Of a stretch of 64,000 nt of DNA, positions 1 to 9,114 are shown one piece after another. This DNA comes from Chloroflexota bacterium (GTDB lineage Bacteria > Chloroflexota > Dehalococcoidia > Lucifugimonadales > JACPCK01). Position 1 is the stretch's first letter; every line of letters starts with the position of its first letter. The translations under genes and the position numbers were made by a program. A model generated the notes under the pieces. It did no database searches. It saw only the letters and a program-made list of their open reading frames with translations, and was not told the DNA's origin. The DNA lies in assembly GCA_016179845.1 (NCBI GenBank), contig JACPCK010000035.1, positions 114,300-178,299 of the forward strand. Reading direction: 5' to 3'.

Positions 1-43
1 CTGCTATCTCGGGGCGGCTAGATGGCTCCACCGTCACCGCAAG

Positions 44-1540
44 TTAGCGCCGGAGGCTTTTCGTCTTCACCGCAGCACTCTCACCAGCTATCCTTCCAAA
101 AGCCGCTCCCGCCATAAGGCCCGATCCGCCCGGGTAGTTGTAGTAGAAGAGGCCGCCCACCAGCTCACCAGCCGCGTAGAGGCCGGGTATGGGCCTGCCA
201 TCAGTGTCCATGACCTGGGCGTCTTCGCTCACCTTGAGGCCGCCGAAGGTGAAGGTAATGCCGCAGGTGACGGCGTACCCCAGGAAAGGAGGCGTATCTA
301 CGGGAAGCGCCCAGTTGGACTTGGGAGGTATGATGCCCCTGGTGCCCTTGCCGTCCAGCACCGCAGGATTAAACTCGCCGGGCTGGACAGCAGCGTTAAA
401 GCCCCTGACGGTGCTAGCCAGGCCCTCTCTATCAACGCCAAGACGCTCCGCCAGCTCCTCGATGGTGTTTGCCTGAGCATAGGTCATCTGCGGTATACGG
501 TACTCGTCTCGCAGCAATGGCCTCACCTTCTCATCGAAGACCTGGAAGGCCAGCCGTCCCGGCTGCTTCAGTATCTCCCGGCCGTACTTCACATAGGTGT
601 AGTTACGAATGTCGGCGCCTTCGTCCACAAACCGCTTGCCCTGAATGTTCACAATGATGCCCAGGGGATATGAGTGCTTCTGAAACAGGTCGCCCACCTT
701 GCGGTCGCCATAGGGGGGCGCATTGGCGTCCCAAGCCACAGCGTGGCAACTGCTCCAGTGCCCGTAGGGCTGGGCGCCGATCTCCAAGGCCATCTGGATG
801 CCGTCTCCAGTGTTATACCGGGTGCCTCTGACCTTGGCGAGCTCCCAGTCGGGTCCCAGATAGCGAGTGCGCCACTCCGGGTTGGCCTCGAAGCCTCCAC
901 AGGCCAGCACTATCGCGCGAGCAGATATGTCCTCGTACCCGTGAGGCCCTCGAATGGTAAGGCCATTCATGCTGCCGTCTTTGTTGACCAGAAGCCTGGT
1001 GGCCCGCATCTCATACCTTGTCTCTATGCCTGACTGCTCGGCGAGCTCAAAAAGCCTGTCGGAGAGGCCTGCGCCGCCGCCTACGGCCTCCAGCACCAGG
1101 CCACCGTAGAAACGGAAGCGATCGCCTATCTTGTAGGCCTGCCGCCCGTACATTGGCACCCAGCGGATTCCCCTTTCCTGGAGCCACTTCATGGTGGGGT
1201 AGGCCCGGTCCACCAGCATCTGCACCAGCTCTGGGTCAGCCAGGCCCTCCGTCACTCGCATCAGGTCAGAATAGAACTGCTCCTTGGGATAGCGTCCAAA
1301 GTCCGCGGAGCGGAGCTCATTTTCACTGAGGTCGGGGACGAGTGCCTTGATGTCTTCAATCCCTTCGAAAGGGAAGCGAAGGCCACCTGCCGTAAAATAG
1401 GTGTTGCCGCCCCGCAGATGGTGGGGAGCCCTCTCCAGGACCAGCACATGGGCCCCGTGTTCCTGGGCGGAGAGGGCAGCGCAAAGGGCAGCGTTACCCG
1501 CTCCCACTACGATCACATCGTACATTCCCCTCGTCTGCAT
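44..1540 (-). CDS. FAD-dependent dehydrogenase, tricarballylate/fumarate-reductase flavoprotein type
   Basis: A 498-residue flavoprotein of the FAD_binding_2 family (succinate dehydrogenase/fumarate reductase flavoprotein, tricarballylate dehydrogenase TcuA-like). The N-terminus holds a Rossmann dinucleotide motif (G13-x-G15-x-x-A18) followed by VLVLERAP and the substrate-side RGGNTYFTAGG stretch that is typical of TcuA-like proteins; the C-terminus has the second FAD segment (IPGLYAAGELVGG, then PGGSGLMAGAAFGR). No signal peptide is visible, so it is probably cytoplasmic. The start is set by a strong GGAGGAG ribosome site five bases upstream of the ATG. The expected reaction is FAD-dependent oxidation or reduction of a C4-C6 carboxylate or an enone; the substrate cannot be read from sequence. 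It stands alone here, with about 140 bp separating it from nadC upstream, so partner electron carriers are not indicated. Confidence 0.8.
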   Translation of the reverse strand: MQTRGMYDVIVVGAGNAALCAALSAQEHGAHVLVLERAPHHLRGGNTYFTAGGLRFPFEGIEDIKALVPDLSENELRSADFGRYPKEQFYSDLMRVTEGLADPELVQMLVDRAYPTMKWLQERGIRWVPMYGRQAYKIGDRFRFYGGLVLEAVGGGAGLSDRLFELAEQSGIETRYEMRATRLLVNKDGSMNGLTIRGPHGYEDISARAIVLACGGFEANPEWRTRYLGPDWELAKVRGTRYNTGDGIQMALEIGAQPYGHWSSCHAVAWDANAPPYGDRKVGDLFQKHSYPLGIIVNIQGKRFVDEGADIRNYTYVKYGREILKQPGRLAFQVFDEKVRPLLRDEYRIPQMTYAQANTIEELAERLGVDREGLASTVRGFNAAVQPGEFNPAVLDGKGTRGIIPPKSNWALPVDTPPFLGYAVTCGITFTFGGLKVSEDAQVMDTDGRPIPGLYAAGELVGGLFYYNYPGGSGLMAGAAFGRIAGESAAVKTKSLRR

Positions 1541-1679
1541 TTCTTCTCCTCCATCAAGCTACGGGGACACCGCATTCTTGTCATGTGAGCTTATCAAGGG
1601 GTGAGGCCACGGCGATCTTGATTTGGTGGCCGACGGGCCGTGAAGATTCCAAGGCAAGGCGGGAAAACAATCTACACCA

Positions 1680-2546
1680 CTAGACAATGGGCTGATCCAA
1701 CAGCAGGTCCACGGTGATGTCGAGGGCCCTGGCCGAGTGGGTCAAAGCGCCCACCGATATGATGTGGACACCCGTCTCGGCCACGGCCCGGACGCGCTCC
1801 AGGGTGATGCCTCCGGAGGCCTCCAGGAGGGCCTTCTTGCCCGCCAGGGCCACCACCTGCCGCATCTCCTCCAGGGACATGTTGTCCAGCAGGAGCAGGT
1901 CTGCGCCCGCCTCCAGGGCTTCCCGGGCCTCTGCCAGAGAGATCACCTCTATCTCCACCTTCAGCGTATGAGAGGCCCTCTCGCGGGCCTGGCGGACGGC
2001 GTGGGCCAGGGATAGACCCCTGGCCCGAACGACGGCGAGATGGTTGTCCTTGACAAGAACCCCGTCAGCCAGGTTGTAGCGGTGATTGTGGCCCCCTCCC
2101 ACTCTTACGGCGTACTTCTCCAGGGCCCTCAGGCCGGGAAGGGTCTTTCGGGTGTCCACAATACGCACCGGCAGGCCTCTGACGGCATCCACGTATCGGG
2201 CCGTCTCCGTAGCGATACCACTCATGTGCTGGATGAAGTTGAGGGCAGTCCGCTCCCCTTTGAGGAGACTGTTGACGGAACCCGCTAAGCGAGCTATCAG
2301 GTCTCCCGGGTGGAGGGTGGCGCCGTCCTCAAGCAGGGCGTGCCCTTCCAGCCGCGGGTCCAGGCGGCGGAAGACCTCCAGGGACGCCTCCCCACCACAA
2401 AGGACGCCTCCCGCCTTGGCGGACATGAGGGCCTGGCCGGTAGCATCGGGAGGGACGAGGGCGTCGGTGGTGGGATCTCCGCCGCTCAGGTCCTCCTGGA
2501 TGGCCCGGTCAATGAGCTCTCGGACTGACGCGCTATGGTGGAGCAT
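1680..2546 (-). CDS. nadC: Nicotinate-nucleotide pyrophosphorylase (quinolinate phosphoribosyltransferase)
   Basis: A 288-residue NadC, the usual length. It converts quinolinate and PRPP to nicotinate mononucleotide, CO2 and PPi in de novo NAD synthesis. Diagnostic segments are ERTALNFIQHMSGIAT (about residues 98-113), DTRKTLPGLRALEKYA (131-146, the Arg/Lys-rich phosphate-binding stretch), GGGHNHR (150-156) and the C-terminal DNMS and EASGGI motifs. A GGAAGG ribosome site lies five bases upstream of the ATG. No nadA or nadB is visible in the window. The gene is followed (upstream on the minus strand) by miaB with about 100 bp between, so the two may share a transcript, but nothing shows this directly. 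Confidence 0.93.
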   Translation of the reverse strand: MLHHSASVRELIDRAIQEDLSGGDPTTDALVPPDATGQALMSAKAGGVLCGGEASLEVFRRLDPRLEGHALLEDGATLHPGDLIARLAGSVNSLLKGERTALNFIQHMSGIATETARYVDAVRGLPVRIVDTRKTLPGLRALEKYAVRVGGGHNHRYNLADGVLVKDNHLAVVRARGLSLAHAVRQARERASHTLKVEIEVISLAEAREALEAGADLLLLDNMSLEEMRQVVALAGKKALLEASGGITLERVRAVAETGVHIISVGALTHSARALDITVDLLLDQPIV

Positions 2547-2643
2547 CTAGCCTTCCAGAGGTAAAGCGTTTAGGTCTCACGTCGGCCACGACAACGCTTC
2601 CCCTATCGAGTTATCGGACACTAAGCATCCACTCCAGGACCAA

Positions 2644-4008
2644 CTACACTCCTCCGCCACCGGCAATCTCACCCTGGAGGGCCCAGGGGCTGGTCTTGGC
2701 TATTCTTACCTGGACCAGCTCTCCCAGCCAATTGCGACCACCGTCCGGGAAGAAGACCAGCTTATCGGTGCGGGTGCGGCCACGCCATTTGCCCCTCTCC
2801 TGGCCGTCCACCAGCACCTCCACCGTCGTTCCCTCGTAGGAGATGTTAAGCTGGGCGGCAATGGCCGCCTGGCGCTGCTCCAGGTACCTGAGGCGGCTCT
2901 CCTTCTCCTCTTGAGGAACGTCATCCCTCATCTGGCGCCAGGCGATGGTCCCTGGGCGGGGGGAGTAGGCAGCGATGTGGACCTTGTCGAACCGCAGCTC
3001 CTCCAGAAGGTCCACGGTCTTCTGGAACTGCTCCTCCGTCTCGCCGCAGAATCCTGCAACGACGTCGGTGCTCAGGGCCACGTCCGGAACGGCCTGCCGG
3101 ATCCTATGGACGAGCTTTCGGTAGTCGTCACGAGTGTATCCGCGGCGCATGGCCTGTAGAACCCGGTCGTCGCCAGCCTGGAATGGAAGATTGATGTGTT
3201 CGCACACCTTCTCGCACCGAGCCACGGCCTCGATGATGTCCTCGGTGAGGAAGTTGGGGTGTGACGTAAGGAAACGGATGCGGGCCAGGCCCTCTATCTC
3301 GTCGAGCTCCTCAAGGAGACGGCCCAGGGTGGGCCTATCCGGGAGGTCGTAGCCATAGGCATCAACCGTCTGGCCCAGGACAGTCACCTCTTTTACGCCC
3401 CTCTCAGCCAGGTGGCAAACCTCACTCACTACCTCGTCCATAGGACGGCTGCGCTGGCGGCCTCGCCGATAGGGTATGATGCAGAAGGCGCAGAAGAGGT
3501 CACAGCCGTGGATTATGGGCACAAAGGAGGTGACCGTGGGCTTGAGGGGAATGAGGGGACCGAGGCACCCTTCCCAGTCGATCCCATTCCTTTCGCCCAG
3601 GAACGCCAGCAGAGGCCTGTACTCCTGGGGACGCATGAACAGGTCTACCCAGGGGAACCGCTTCGCAAGGTTGTCCTGCCCTGGGCCCACCATGCAGCCC
3701 ATGAGGGCCAGGACTCCGCGCGGGTGGCCCTGCTTCCAGGACTTGAAAAGGCCGAGGGCGCTAACCACCTTGTCCTCAGCACCCTGGCGAACCACGCAGG
3801 AGTTGAGCACCACCACCTGGGCGTCACGGGGGTCGTCGGCCCAGACAAACCCCATCTGCCCCAGGGCACTGCCCAAGCGCTCGGAGTCGGCCTTGTTCAT
3901 CTGGCAGCCGATAGTCCAAATATGGAAGCCGTGTCGCGGGTCCCCATCAACAGGGGCCTTGCCCCGCCGATGGGCCTCGGCAAGAGTAAGCAGAGGCGGC
4001 TGAGTCAC
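2644..4008 (-). CDS. miaB: tRNA-2-methylthio-N6-dimethylallyladenosine synthase
   Basis: A 454-residue MiaB methylthiotransferase, which methylthiolates i6A37 in tRNAs reading UNN codons. Domain order is as expected: UPF0004 domain with three cluster cysteines (C35, C71, C105), radical-SAM domain with C169-x3-C173-x2-C176, then a C-terminal TRAM domain (about 385-450). An open frame continues upstream through the tRNA gene, so the start has to be chosen: GTG at 4008 is preceded by GGAG eight bases upstream and gives the normal family length, with the first 27 residues being a loose N-terminal extension. The start lies only 25 bases from the 3' CCA end of tRNA-Ser, so the ribosome site is in the tRNA trailer. 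This points to a tRNA-mRNA co-transcript whose 3' processing frees the miaB message. Confidence 0.92.
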   Translation of the reverse strand: MTQPPLLTLAEAHRRGKAPVDGDPRHGFHIWTIGCQMNKADSERLGSALGQMGFVWADDPRDAQVVVLNSCVVRQGAEDKVVSALGLFKSWKQGHPRGVLALMGCMVGPGQDNLAKRFPWVDLFMRPQEYRPLLAFLGERNGIDWEGCLGPLIPLKPTVTSFVPIIHGCDLFCAFCIIPYRRGRQRSRPMDEVVSEVCHLAERGVKEVTVLGQTVDAYGYDLPDRPTLGRLLEELDEIEGLARIRFLTSHPNFLTEDIIEAVARCEKVCEHINLPFQAGDDRVLQAMRRGYTRDDYRKLVHRIRQAVPDVALSTDVVAGFCGETEEQFQKTVDLLEELRFDKVHIAAYSPRPGTIAWRQMRDDVPQEEKESRLRYLEQRQAAIAAQLNISYEGTTVEVLVDGQERGKWRGRTRTDKLVFFPDGGRNWLGELVQVRIAKTSPWALQGEIAGGGGV

Positions 4009-4033
4009 GGCATAGACTCCAAGAACGCTGGTC

Positions 4034-4126
4034 TGGCGGAGGGAACGGGATTCGAACCCGTGAGGGGCCTTTTGGACCCCCAAGCGCTTAGCAGGCGCCC
4101 GCACTAGACCACTATGCGATCCCTCC
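4034..4126 (-). tRNA. tRNA-Ser(GCU)
   Basis: Read on the minus strand this folds as a class II (long variable arm) tRNA: acceptor stem GGAGGGA paired with TCCCTCC, discriminator G, genome-encoded CCA, T-loop GGTTCGAATCCC, anticodon loop CTGCTAA with anticodon GCT at 4090-4092, and a long G/C-rich variable arm between the anticodon and T arms. Serine identity follows from anticodon, G73 and the long arm. It decodes AGC/AGU. Its 3' end is 25 bases from the miaB start codon. Confidence 0.96.
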
Positions 4127-4276
4127 AAGTCTTTCCATTCAATATAGCAGAAAGGGAAAAGTACAGGAAGGCGAAGGGGCTCCGAGTCCAGGTTGACAGA
4201 TAGCATAGGGGAGACTACGCTCAGGGGGTCAGGCCCGGCGCCAGCCGTGGACTTCGTAGAGAGGGGGTGGTCCATC

Positions 4277-5413
4277 ATGTCCAGGCCTGTTTTACGCACG
4301 CCCCTGTGTGATCTCCTAGGGTGCGAGTACCCCATAATGCTGGCAGGCATGGGTAGCGGGGGATCGCCCCCGGAGTTGGTGGCAGCGGTGAGCAACGCCG
4401 GCGGCTTCGGTGTCCTTGGGGCTACAGGCTTCACCTCCGAGGCGACGCGAGAGGTCATCCGGAAAACCCGCCACCTGACGGATATGCCCTTCGGCATCGA
4501 TCTGCTCCTTCCTGCCAGCCTGGCGGAGTCCCCCGAGTCCCGGAGCGAGGTGCTGGCGCTGATACAGGCTGAGTATCCCAAGCACTGGGCCTTCGTTCAG
4601 GGCCTCCATAAGGAGTACAACCTCCCCGCGGTCCAGGATACGGAGGAGTACGTGAGCGTGGCCTCGTCCCTGGTGAGAGAGCAGGTGGATGTAATTATTG
4701 AAGAGCGGGTACCCCTCTTCTGTGCTGCCCTGGGGGACCCCTCCTGGGTAGTTCCCAAGGCCCACGCCGTAGGAATGAAGGTGCTGGGCCTGGCAGGCAA
4801 CGCCCGCAATGCCCTTCGCCAGAAGGCGTCGGGGGTGGATATCATAGTGGCCCAGGGCTACGAGGCTGGAGGACATGTAGGGCGCATCGCCAATTTCGTC
4901 CTTGTACCCGAGGTGGTGGATGCCGTTCTTCCGGTCCCGGTGGTGGCGGCAGGAGGCATAGCCGACGGTCGTACAGTAGCTGCGGCCCTGTGCCTGGGAG
5001 CCGTAGGTGTCTGGTGCGGCACTGCCTTTCTCTTCTCCACGGAGACAACCATAGGCCGTGGTAAGCAGGAACAGCTCGCCCGAGGCACGACCGAAGAGTT
5101 CGTCGTCTCCCGCTCCTACACAGGCAAGACCAGCCGGATGTACAGGAACACCTTCCTCCAGCGATGGGAAGAGTCGGGCCTGGAGCCTCTGCCCATGCCC
5201 CTTCAGGGCGTCCTGGTGGGTAGCTTCGTGAAGGCAGCACTGGCAGCTAGCCGTTGGGACCTGGTCAACAACCCAGCAGGCCAGGTGGCAGGCCGCCTGA
5301 GGGAGCTTAGGCCTGCGCGGCAGATCCTGGAGCAGATGGTGGAGGAGACAGTGGATGTCCTGGCCGTGCTGCCGTCCCGCATCACCCACGGCATAAGGTC
5401 TCCCGCTCATTAA
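4277..5413 (+). CDS. Nitronate monooxygenase / 2-nitropropane dioxygenase family FMN enzyme
   Basis: A 378-residue TIM-barrel flavoprotein. Signatures are the N-terminal YPIMLAGMG, GGFGVLGATG, AQGYEAGGHVG (about 200-210, FMN phosphate side) and VVAAGGIADGRTVAAALCLGAVGVWCGTAFL. Members oxidise alkyl nitronates such as propionate 3-nitronate; related proteins act in other FMN reactions, so the substrate is open. The frame extends upstream to a TTG at 4193, but ATG at 4277 has a GGGGGTGG ribosome site and matches the usual N-terminus. No signal peptide. It is transcribed divergently from tRNA-Ser/miaB, and the 150-bp gap must hold both promoters; I could not place them with confidence. Confidence 0.85.
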   Translation: MSRPVLRTPLCDLLGCEYPIMLAGMGSGGSPPELVAAVSNAGGFGVLGATGFTSEATREVIRKTRHLTDMPFGIDLLLPASLAESPESRSEVLALIQAEYPKHWAFVQGLHKEYNLPAVQDTEEYVSVASSLVREQVDVIIEERVPLFCAALGDPSWVVPKAHAVGMKVLGLAGNARNALRQKASGVDIIVAQGYEAGGHVGRIANFVLVPEVVDAVLPVPVVAAGGIADGRTVAAALCLGAVGVWCGTAFLFSTETTIGRGKQEQLARGTTEEFVVSRSYTGKTSRMYRNTFLQRWEESGLEPLPMPLQGVLVGSFVKAALAASRWDLVNNPAGQVAGRLRELRPARQILEQMVEETVDVLAVLPSRITHGIRSPAH

Positions 5414-5458
5414 GGAAAAAGGCAGCATCAAGCTCAAAACACACACTAAGGGCATCCG

Positions 5459-5487
5459 TTAACAAAGGGGAGAGGCCCTGCTATAAT
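5459..5487 (+). promoter_or_regulatory. Sigma-70-type promoter for the ABM-like gene
   Basis: TTAACA, a 17-base spacer and a perfect TATAAT, 71 bases upstream of the next start codon. This separates the small gene that follows from the nitronate monooxygenase gene. Confidence 0.65.
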
Positions 5488-5557
5488 ATCGACCATCGGC
5501 GGTAGCAGAGATTCAGGGGAATGCTATCGTTGAGATATGCAACAGTGAGGAGGCAGT

Positions 5558-5863
5558 ATGTACGGGACCATTTTTCGTATGAAGGTGAAGCCGGGGCAAG
5601 AGGCCAAGGTGGCCGAGCTCTTCAACGCGTGGACCAAGGAGCGGGGACCCAAAGTCAAAGGGTCTGTTGCAGGCTATGTGCTTAAACCTGATAAAAGGCC
5701 CGGCGAGCTTATCGGCATGGCTGTCTTCAAGGACAAGGCTACCTACAAGGCCAACGCCGCCGACCCGGCACAGGACAAGTGGTTCCGTCAGGTAAGAGCT
5801 CTCCTACAGGCTGACCCCGAGTGGGAGGACGGCGAGTACCTGGCTGGCGGTGCGGCCAGCTAG
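5558..5863 (+). CDS. Small antibiotic-biosynthesis-monooxygenase-like (ABM fold) protein
   Basis: A 101-residue protein resembling ABM/dimeric alpha-beta barrel proteins: N-terminal beta strand MYGTIFRMKVKPGQEAKVAELFNAW, a central GYVLKPDKRPGELIGMAVFKDKATY stretch, and a helix with the typical 'FRQVRALLQADPEW' ending. Such proteins are small soluble dimers; some are heme- or quinone-active monooxygenases, many are of unknown role. GAGGAGG lies six bases upstream of the ATG and a clear promoter further up. It probably forms its own transcription unit. Function beyond the fold is not assigned. Confidence 0.7.
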   Translation: MYGTIFRMKVKPGQEAKVAELFNAWTKERGPKVKGSVAGYVLKPDKRPGELIGMAVFKDKATYKANAADPAQDKWFRQVRALLQADPEWEDGEYLAGGAAS

Positions 5864-5953
5864 CCGCTGCTCACTGGCCAAAGCAAGGAATTGCGGACCG
5901 GCACCGAGGTGACTGGCCAGGGCCCTGTGTGATATAGTTCCTCTGCTGTCGTC

Positions 5954-7834
5954 ATGATTTGGATACGGCGAGGACTGGCTGTACTGCTGAGCGTTCTCTT
6001 TTTGCCCCTGCTGCTCCTTGCCCTTCTGCTCCTGACCATCAACAGCACCTTCCTGAATCCTTCCTTTTACGTCGAGCAGCTCCGTCAGGCCAACGTCTAC
6101 TCGTTCCTATACGATAAGGCTCTCCCTGCCCTGCTGGAGGATGCCAGCAAGGAATCCGAGCTTCCTCTGAATATAGACTTGGCGGCAGCCAAGGTGGAGC
6201 TGGTATCTGCGGCCAGGCAGGTGCTGCCGCCGGATTGGCTACAGGCCCAGGTGGAACAGGCCATCAATAAGGTTTTGCCATACGCCCTGGGGGAGAAGGA
6301 CGAGTTTGCCGTGACCATACCCCTGGCGGACCGGATGGAGGAGGCTGGCAGAACCGCCAAGAGGCTCCTGCGAGAGGGAAAGCTGTTCGACCAGATATAC
6401 CAGGGGCTGACCGCTGAGGCTGCTGATGACCTATCGAAGAACCTGGATAGTCTGCCATTTGGCCTGACGGCGACGAAGCAGGACATACTTGACGCAATAG
6501 GAAAGGTGGCCCCCAAGGATTGGCTCCTCGACAAGATGGACGACGCCGTAGACCAGGTGGTGCCCTATTTTTCTGGAAGGGCCCAGAACTTCTCCGTCAC
6601 GTTGGCCCTGGCGGACAGGGTAGAGCCTGCTTCCGCCGTGCTTAAAGACCTGGTACGTAAGGGCAAGACCCGGGAGTTCCTCCTCCAGCAGGTCATCAAC
6701 CCGGCCATCGAAGCCAATCTGGGCGGTGGCTTGGAGCTGGCCCTGGGCGTCAGGCTTACATCTCAAGAGGCGAAGAACGCGGTTGCAGAGGTGATCACGG
6801 AGGAGTGGGTCCAGTCCAGGCTCAACGATGTTCTGGACACGGGAGTTGCCTATCTGACGGGGAGAACCAATACCTTGGCCATCAGGGTGCCCTTTGCCGA
6901 CCGGAAGGAGGCAGCCACCACCGTTCTGGCCAGGCTCGGAGACCGGAAGCTAACGGCTCTCTATGATGGACTTCCCCAATGCCCTGCCGGACAACCCCTC
7001 TCGGCAGCCCTGGGCCCTGGCGTGATACCGCTGTGCAAGCCAGTCGGCGTCACCTTCGAACAGCTCAAGACCGCTTTTGACATAGACGTTACCCGGGAGA
7101 TAAGAAAAGCCCTCATTGGGCAGATCCCCGACGAGCTGGTGTACACAGACAAGTCCCTGAAAGACGCCTTGGGGCAGGAAGGCTTCCAGCAGGTGGACCG
7201 GGTCCGTACGTGGCTTGTACAGGGGCTGACCTTCACTGATGCTGACCTTCGGAAGCTCCTGGAGAAAGAGAATCCGGGCCTCCTGGACGATATTCTGGAG
7301 ACCACACGCCAGGGATTCACCTTCACTCATGAGGACCTGCAGAAGGCTACGCAGGAAGGTGGCAACAGCCTGGACCAGGTACGGCAGACCTTAAGCACAG
7401 CAAGGCGCTGGCTCTTCCTGGCCTGGCTCGTACCCCTCTTGACCGTAGGCCTCATTGGCCTCCTGGGAGGGCGGAACTGGGGTAGTAAACTGGCGTGGGC
7501 TGCAGGGACCCTGGCCATAGCCTCTACCATTGCATTCGTAGCATCAGGGCCGGTGTACGAAGCCGCTGCCAAACCTCAGTTGGATGCCGCTTTGGACAGG
7601 GCAGTGACAGATGCGTTAGAAGAAGATGGGGCTGGCGGAGGCGCCTTCGCCAAGGTGATGGCGCCCAAGATGACGGAGATGGTAACGCGGGTGGCGGACT
7701 CCTTCATTGCCGGAATCCGAGGCCGGGCGCTTGTGCTTTTGCTGGTCGCAGGCCTGGGGCTCGGTGGCGGTATTACATGGCAGGTGCTACGCAGGCATCG
7801 GACCAAGCCTCCGGTGGTCCCATCAGGCCCGTGA
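5954..7834 (+). CDS. Membrane-anchored protein built from three 95-residue repeats
   Basis: A 626-residue protein I do not recognise by name. One membrane segment lies at residues 8-30, then a large, probably extracytoplasmic region, two further membrane segments near 490-540 and one near 595-615, with a short basic tail (LRRHRTK). The soluble part contains three repeats of exactly 95 residues: Trp at 95, 190 and 285, and the LADR-like motif with Asp at 126, 221 and 316, each with a 'PY-x-x-G' stretch between. A second, shorter duplication (GLTFTDADLRKLL / GFTFTHEDLQKAT, about 418-465) follows. The pattern suggests a rod or bundle of helical lipid- or protein-binding modules on the outer face of the membrane. 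ATG at 5954 has only a weak ribosome site. The promoter of the gene before it may drive both. Confidence 0.75.
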   Translation: MIWIRRGLAVLLSVLFLPLLLLALLLLTINSTFLNPSFYVEQLRQANVYSFLYDKALPALLEDASKESELPLNIDLAAAKVELVSAARQVLPPDWLQAQVEQAINKVLPYALGEKDEFAVTIPLADRMEEAGRTAKRLLREGKLFDQIYQGLTAEAADDLSKNLDSLPFGLTATKQDILDAIGKVAPKDWLLDKMDDAVDQVVPYFSGRAQNFSVTLALADRVEPASAVLKDLVRKGKTREFLLQQVINPAIEANLGGGLELALGVRLTSQEAKNAVAEVITEEWVQSRLNDVLDTGVAYLTGRTNTLAIRVPFADRKEAATTVLARLGDRKLTALYDGLPQCPAGQPLSAALGPGVIPLCKPVGVTFEQLKTAFDIDVTREIRKALIGQIPDELVYTDKSLKDALGQEGFQQVDRVRTWLVQGLTFTDADLRKLLEKENPGLLDDILETTRQGFTFTHEDLQKATQEGGNSLDQVRQTLSTARRWLFLAWLVPLLTVGLIGLLGGRNWGSKLAWAAGTLAIASTIAFVASGPVYEAAAKPQLDAALDRAVTDALEEDGAGGGAFAKVMAPKMTEMVTRVADSFIAGIRGRALVLLLVAGLGLGGGITWQVLRRHRTKPPVVPSGP

Positions 7835-7979
7835 GGCCGTCGTACCTGCTAAAGTCATTCGGGAATGCCGCCCGGGTGCAGTACGCCACCCCTCAAGGAG
7901 TTGGTTCCCTCCCACCCACCCCGAACTGAGTTCGACGGCGCCCCTCCGCATCGACTCCAAATAAACCCAACTTTCGTGC

Positions 7980-9017
7980 TCAGCGCCCGGCAAGGCGCGT
8001 CAAAGCCGCCACGTTGGGCAGTCGCTGCTTCTCCAGGTACTGTACCAACCCCTGATTGATTCGGAGCGCAACACTGGGCCCCTCATACACCAGGCCTGTG
8101 TAGAGCTGCACGGTCGTTGCGCCAGCCTGGAATGCCTGTAGAGCGTCGCTGGCCGTGAAGATGCCACCGCAGGCGTTGACCATCAGGCTATCCCCTGCTT
8201 CCCGCCGGACGTCCCCTACGATGCGCAGCATGTCCTGGAAAAGGGCCTTCCCACTGACGCCTCCTGCTCCCACCTTCAGGCGAGGCTCCGCAATCCGCCT
8301 GGCATTTGCTGCGGTAATGCCTTCAACACCTTCTCTCCTGGCTATGCGTACAAGACCTAAGATACGCTCCTGGGCTTCCGCATCCAGGTAAGGAGGTATC
8401 TTGACAAAGAGGGGTTTCCTGCGCCCCTCATTGATACGGCCCAATAGGTCGGCAAAGGTCTCCGCTTGGAGAAAGACCAGGAGGCCCGCGGCATTGGGGG
8501 AACTGATATTCAGCTCCACGGCATCGGCCAAGGGCTCTGCGCTCCTGTGGCAAAGGAGGAACTCGTCGATAGAGAGTCCGGCTACGCTGACTACGAGGGG
8601 CTTGGGACGCGCCTGGAACCTCTCCAGGCGCCTGGAGGCGGCCTCCAGGCCCTTGCTGGGAAACCCCATGGCGTTGACAAGGGACTGCTGCCGGACATAG
8701 CGAAGAAGGCGCGGGCCCGGGTTGCCCGGCCTGGCCTTGTGAACCACGGTCCCCCCTACCACGTACCCGAATCCCAGCGCCATAAGAGTTGGAAGGAACT
8801 CGCAGTCTTTGTCCAACCCAGCGGCCACGCCTACCGGGTTGGAGAAACTGAGCCCTCCCGCTGAGAGCTGGAGACGGGGGTCGCCAACCTCCCAGCGACG
8901 GCCCAGGGCCTGCCACAAGATGTGCCACCGAAGAGAGAGCTTAACCAGCTCCTGAGCGCCCTCTGGCGGTAGGGCGAAAAGGAGAGGGCGAAGGAGGCCT
9001 TTATACAAGGAATTCAT
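7980..9017 (-). CDS. pyrD: Dihydroorotate dehydrogenase (class 2-like)
   Basis: A 345-residue FMN TIM-barrel enzyme, the length of class 2 (quinone-linked, membrane-associated) dihydroorotate dehydrogenase, fourth step of pyrimidine synthesis. Motifs: FSNPVGVAAGLDKDCE (FMN site), NAMGFPSKG, ELNISSPNAAG (substrate Asn), VKIPPY with the conserved Lys, and NACGGIFTASDALQAFQAGAT with TTVQLYTGLVYEGP at the phosphate site. The N-terminal helix region (LYKGLLRPLLFALPPEGAQELV) fits the class 2 membrane-docking extension. The open frame runs further upstream into a degenerate repeat that encodes a PVLSLPKE peptide; ATG at 9017 is taken as the start. Sequence similarity to class 2 is moderate, so class assignment is less sure than the family. 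Confidence 0.85.
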   Translation of the reverse strand: MNSLYKGLLRPLLFALPPEGAQELVKLSLRWHILWQALGRRWEVGDPRLQLSAGGLSFSNPVGVAAGLDKDCEFLPTLMALGFGYVVGGTVVHKARPGNPGPRLLRYVRQQSLVNAMGFPSKGLEAASRRLERFQARPKPLVVSVAGLSIDEFLLCHRSAEPLADAVELNISSPNAAGLLVFLQAETFADLLGRINEGRRKPLFVKIPPYLDAEAQERILGLVRIARREGVEGITAANARRIAEPRLKVGAGGVSGKALFQDMLRIVGDVRREAGDSLMVNACGGIFTASDALQAFQAGATTVQLYTGLVYEGPSVALRINQGLVQYLEKQRLPNVAALTRLAGR

Positions 9018-9031
9018 CTCAAGAAGCTCAC

Positions 9032-9064
9032 TCTCCTTCGGCAGGCTCAGAACAGGCTCTGGCC
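9032..9064 (-). repeat. Degenerate fragment of the MITE-a inner segment
   Basis: On the minus strand this matches the GGCCAGAGCCTGTCCTGAG...GCGAAGGA segment found in the MITE-a copies at 25363, 28576 and 51182, with a few substitutions. It lies just upstream of the pyrD start and is what lengthens the pyrD open frame artificially. Confidence 0.6.
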
Positions 9065-9114
9065 CACTCTGGACACCCCCGAAATAAGCCTTTTGTGGTA
9101 TAGTATGGGCGATT

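Noticed and set aside
4316..5455. 379-codon frame opposite the nitronate monooxygenase gene
   Set aside because: It is a mirror of a GC-rich coding gene, has no family likeness or ribosome site, and the plus-strand gene is unmistakable.
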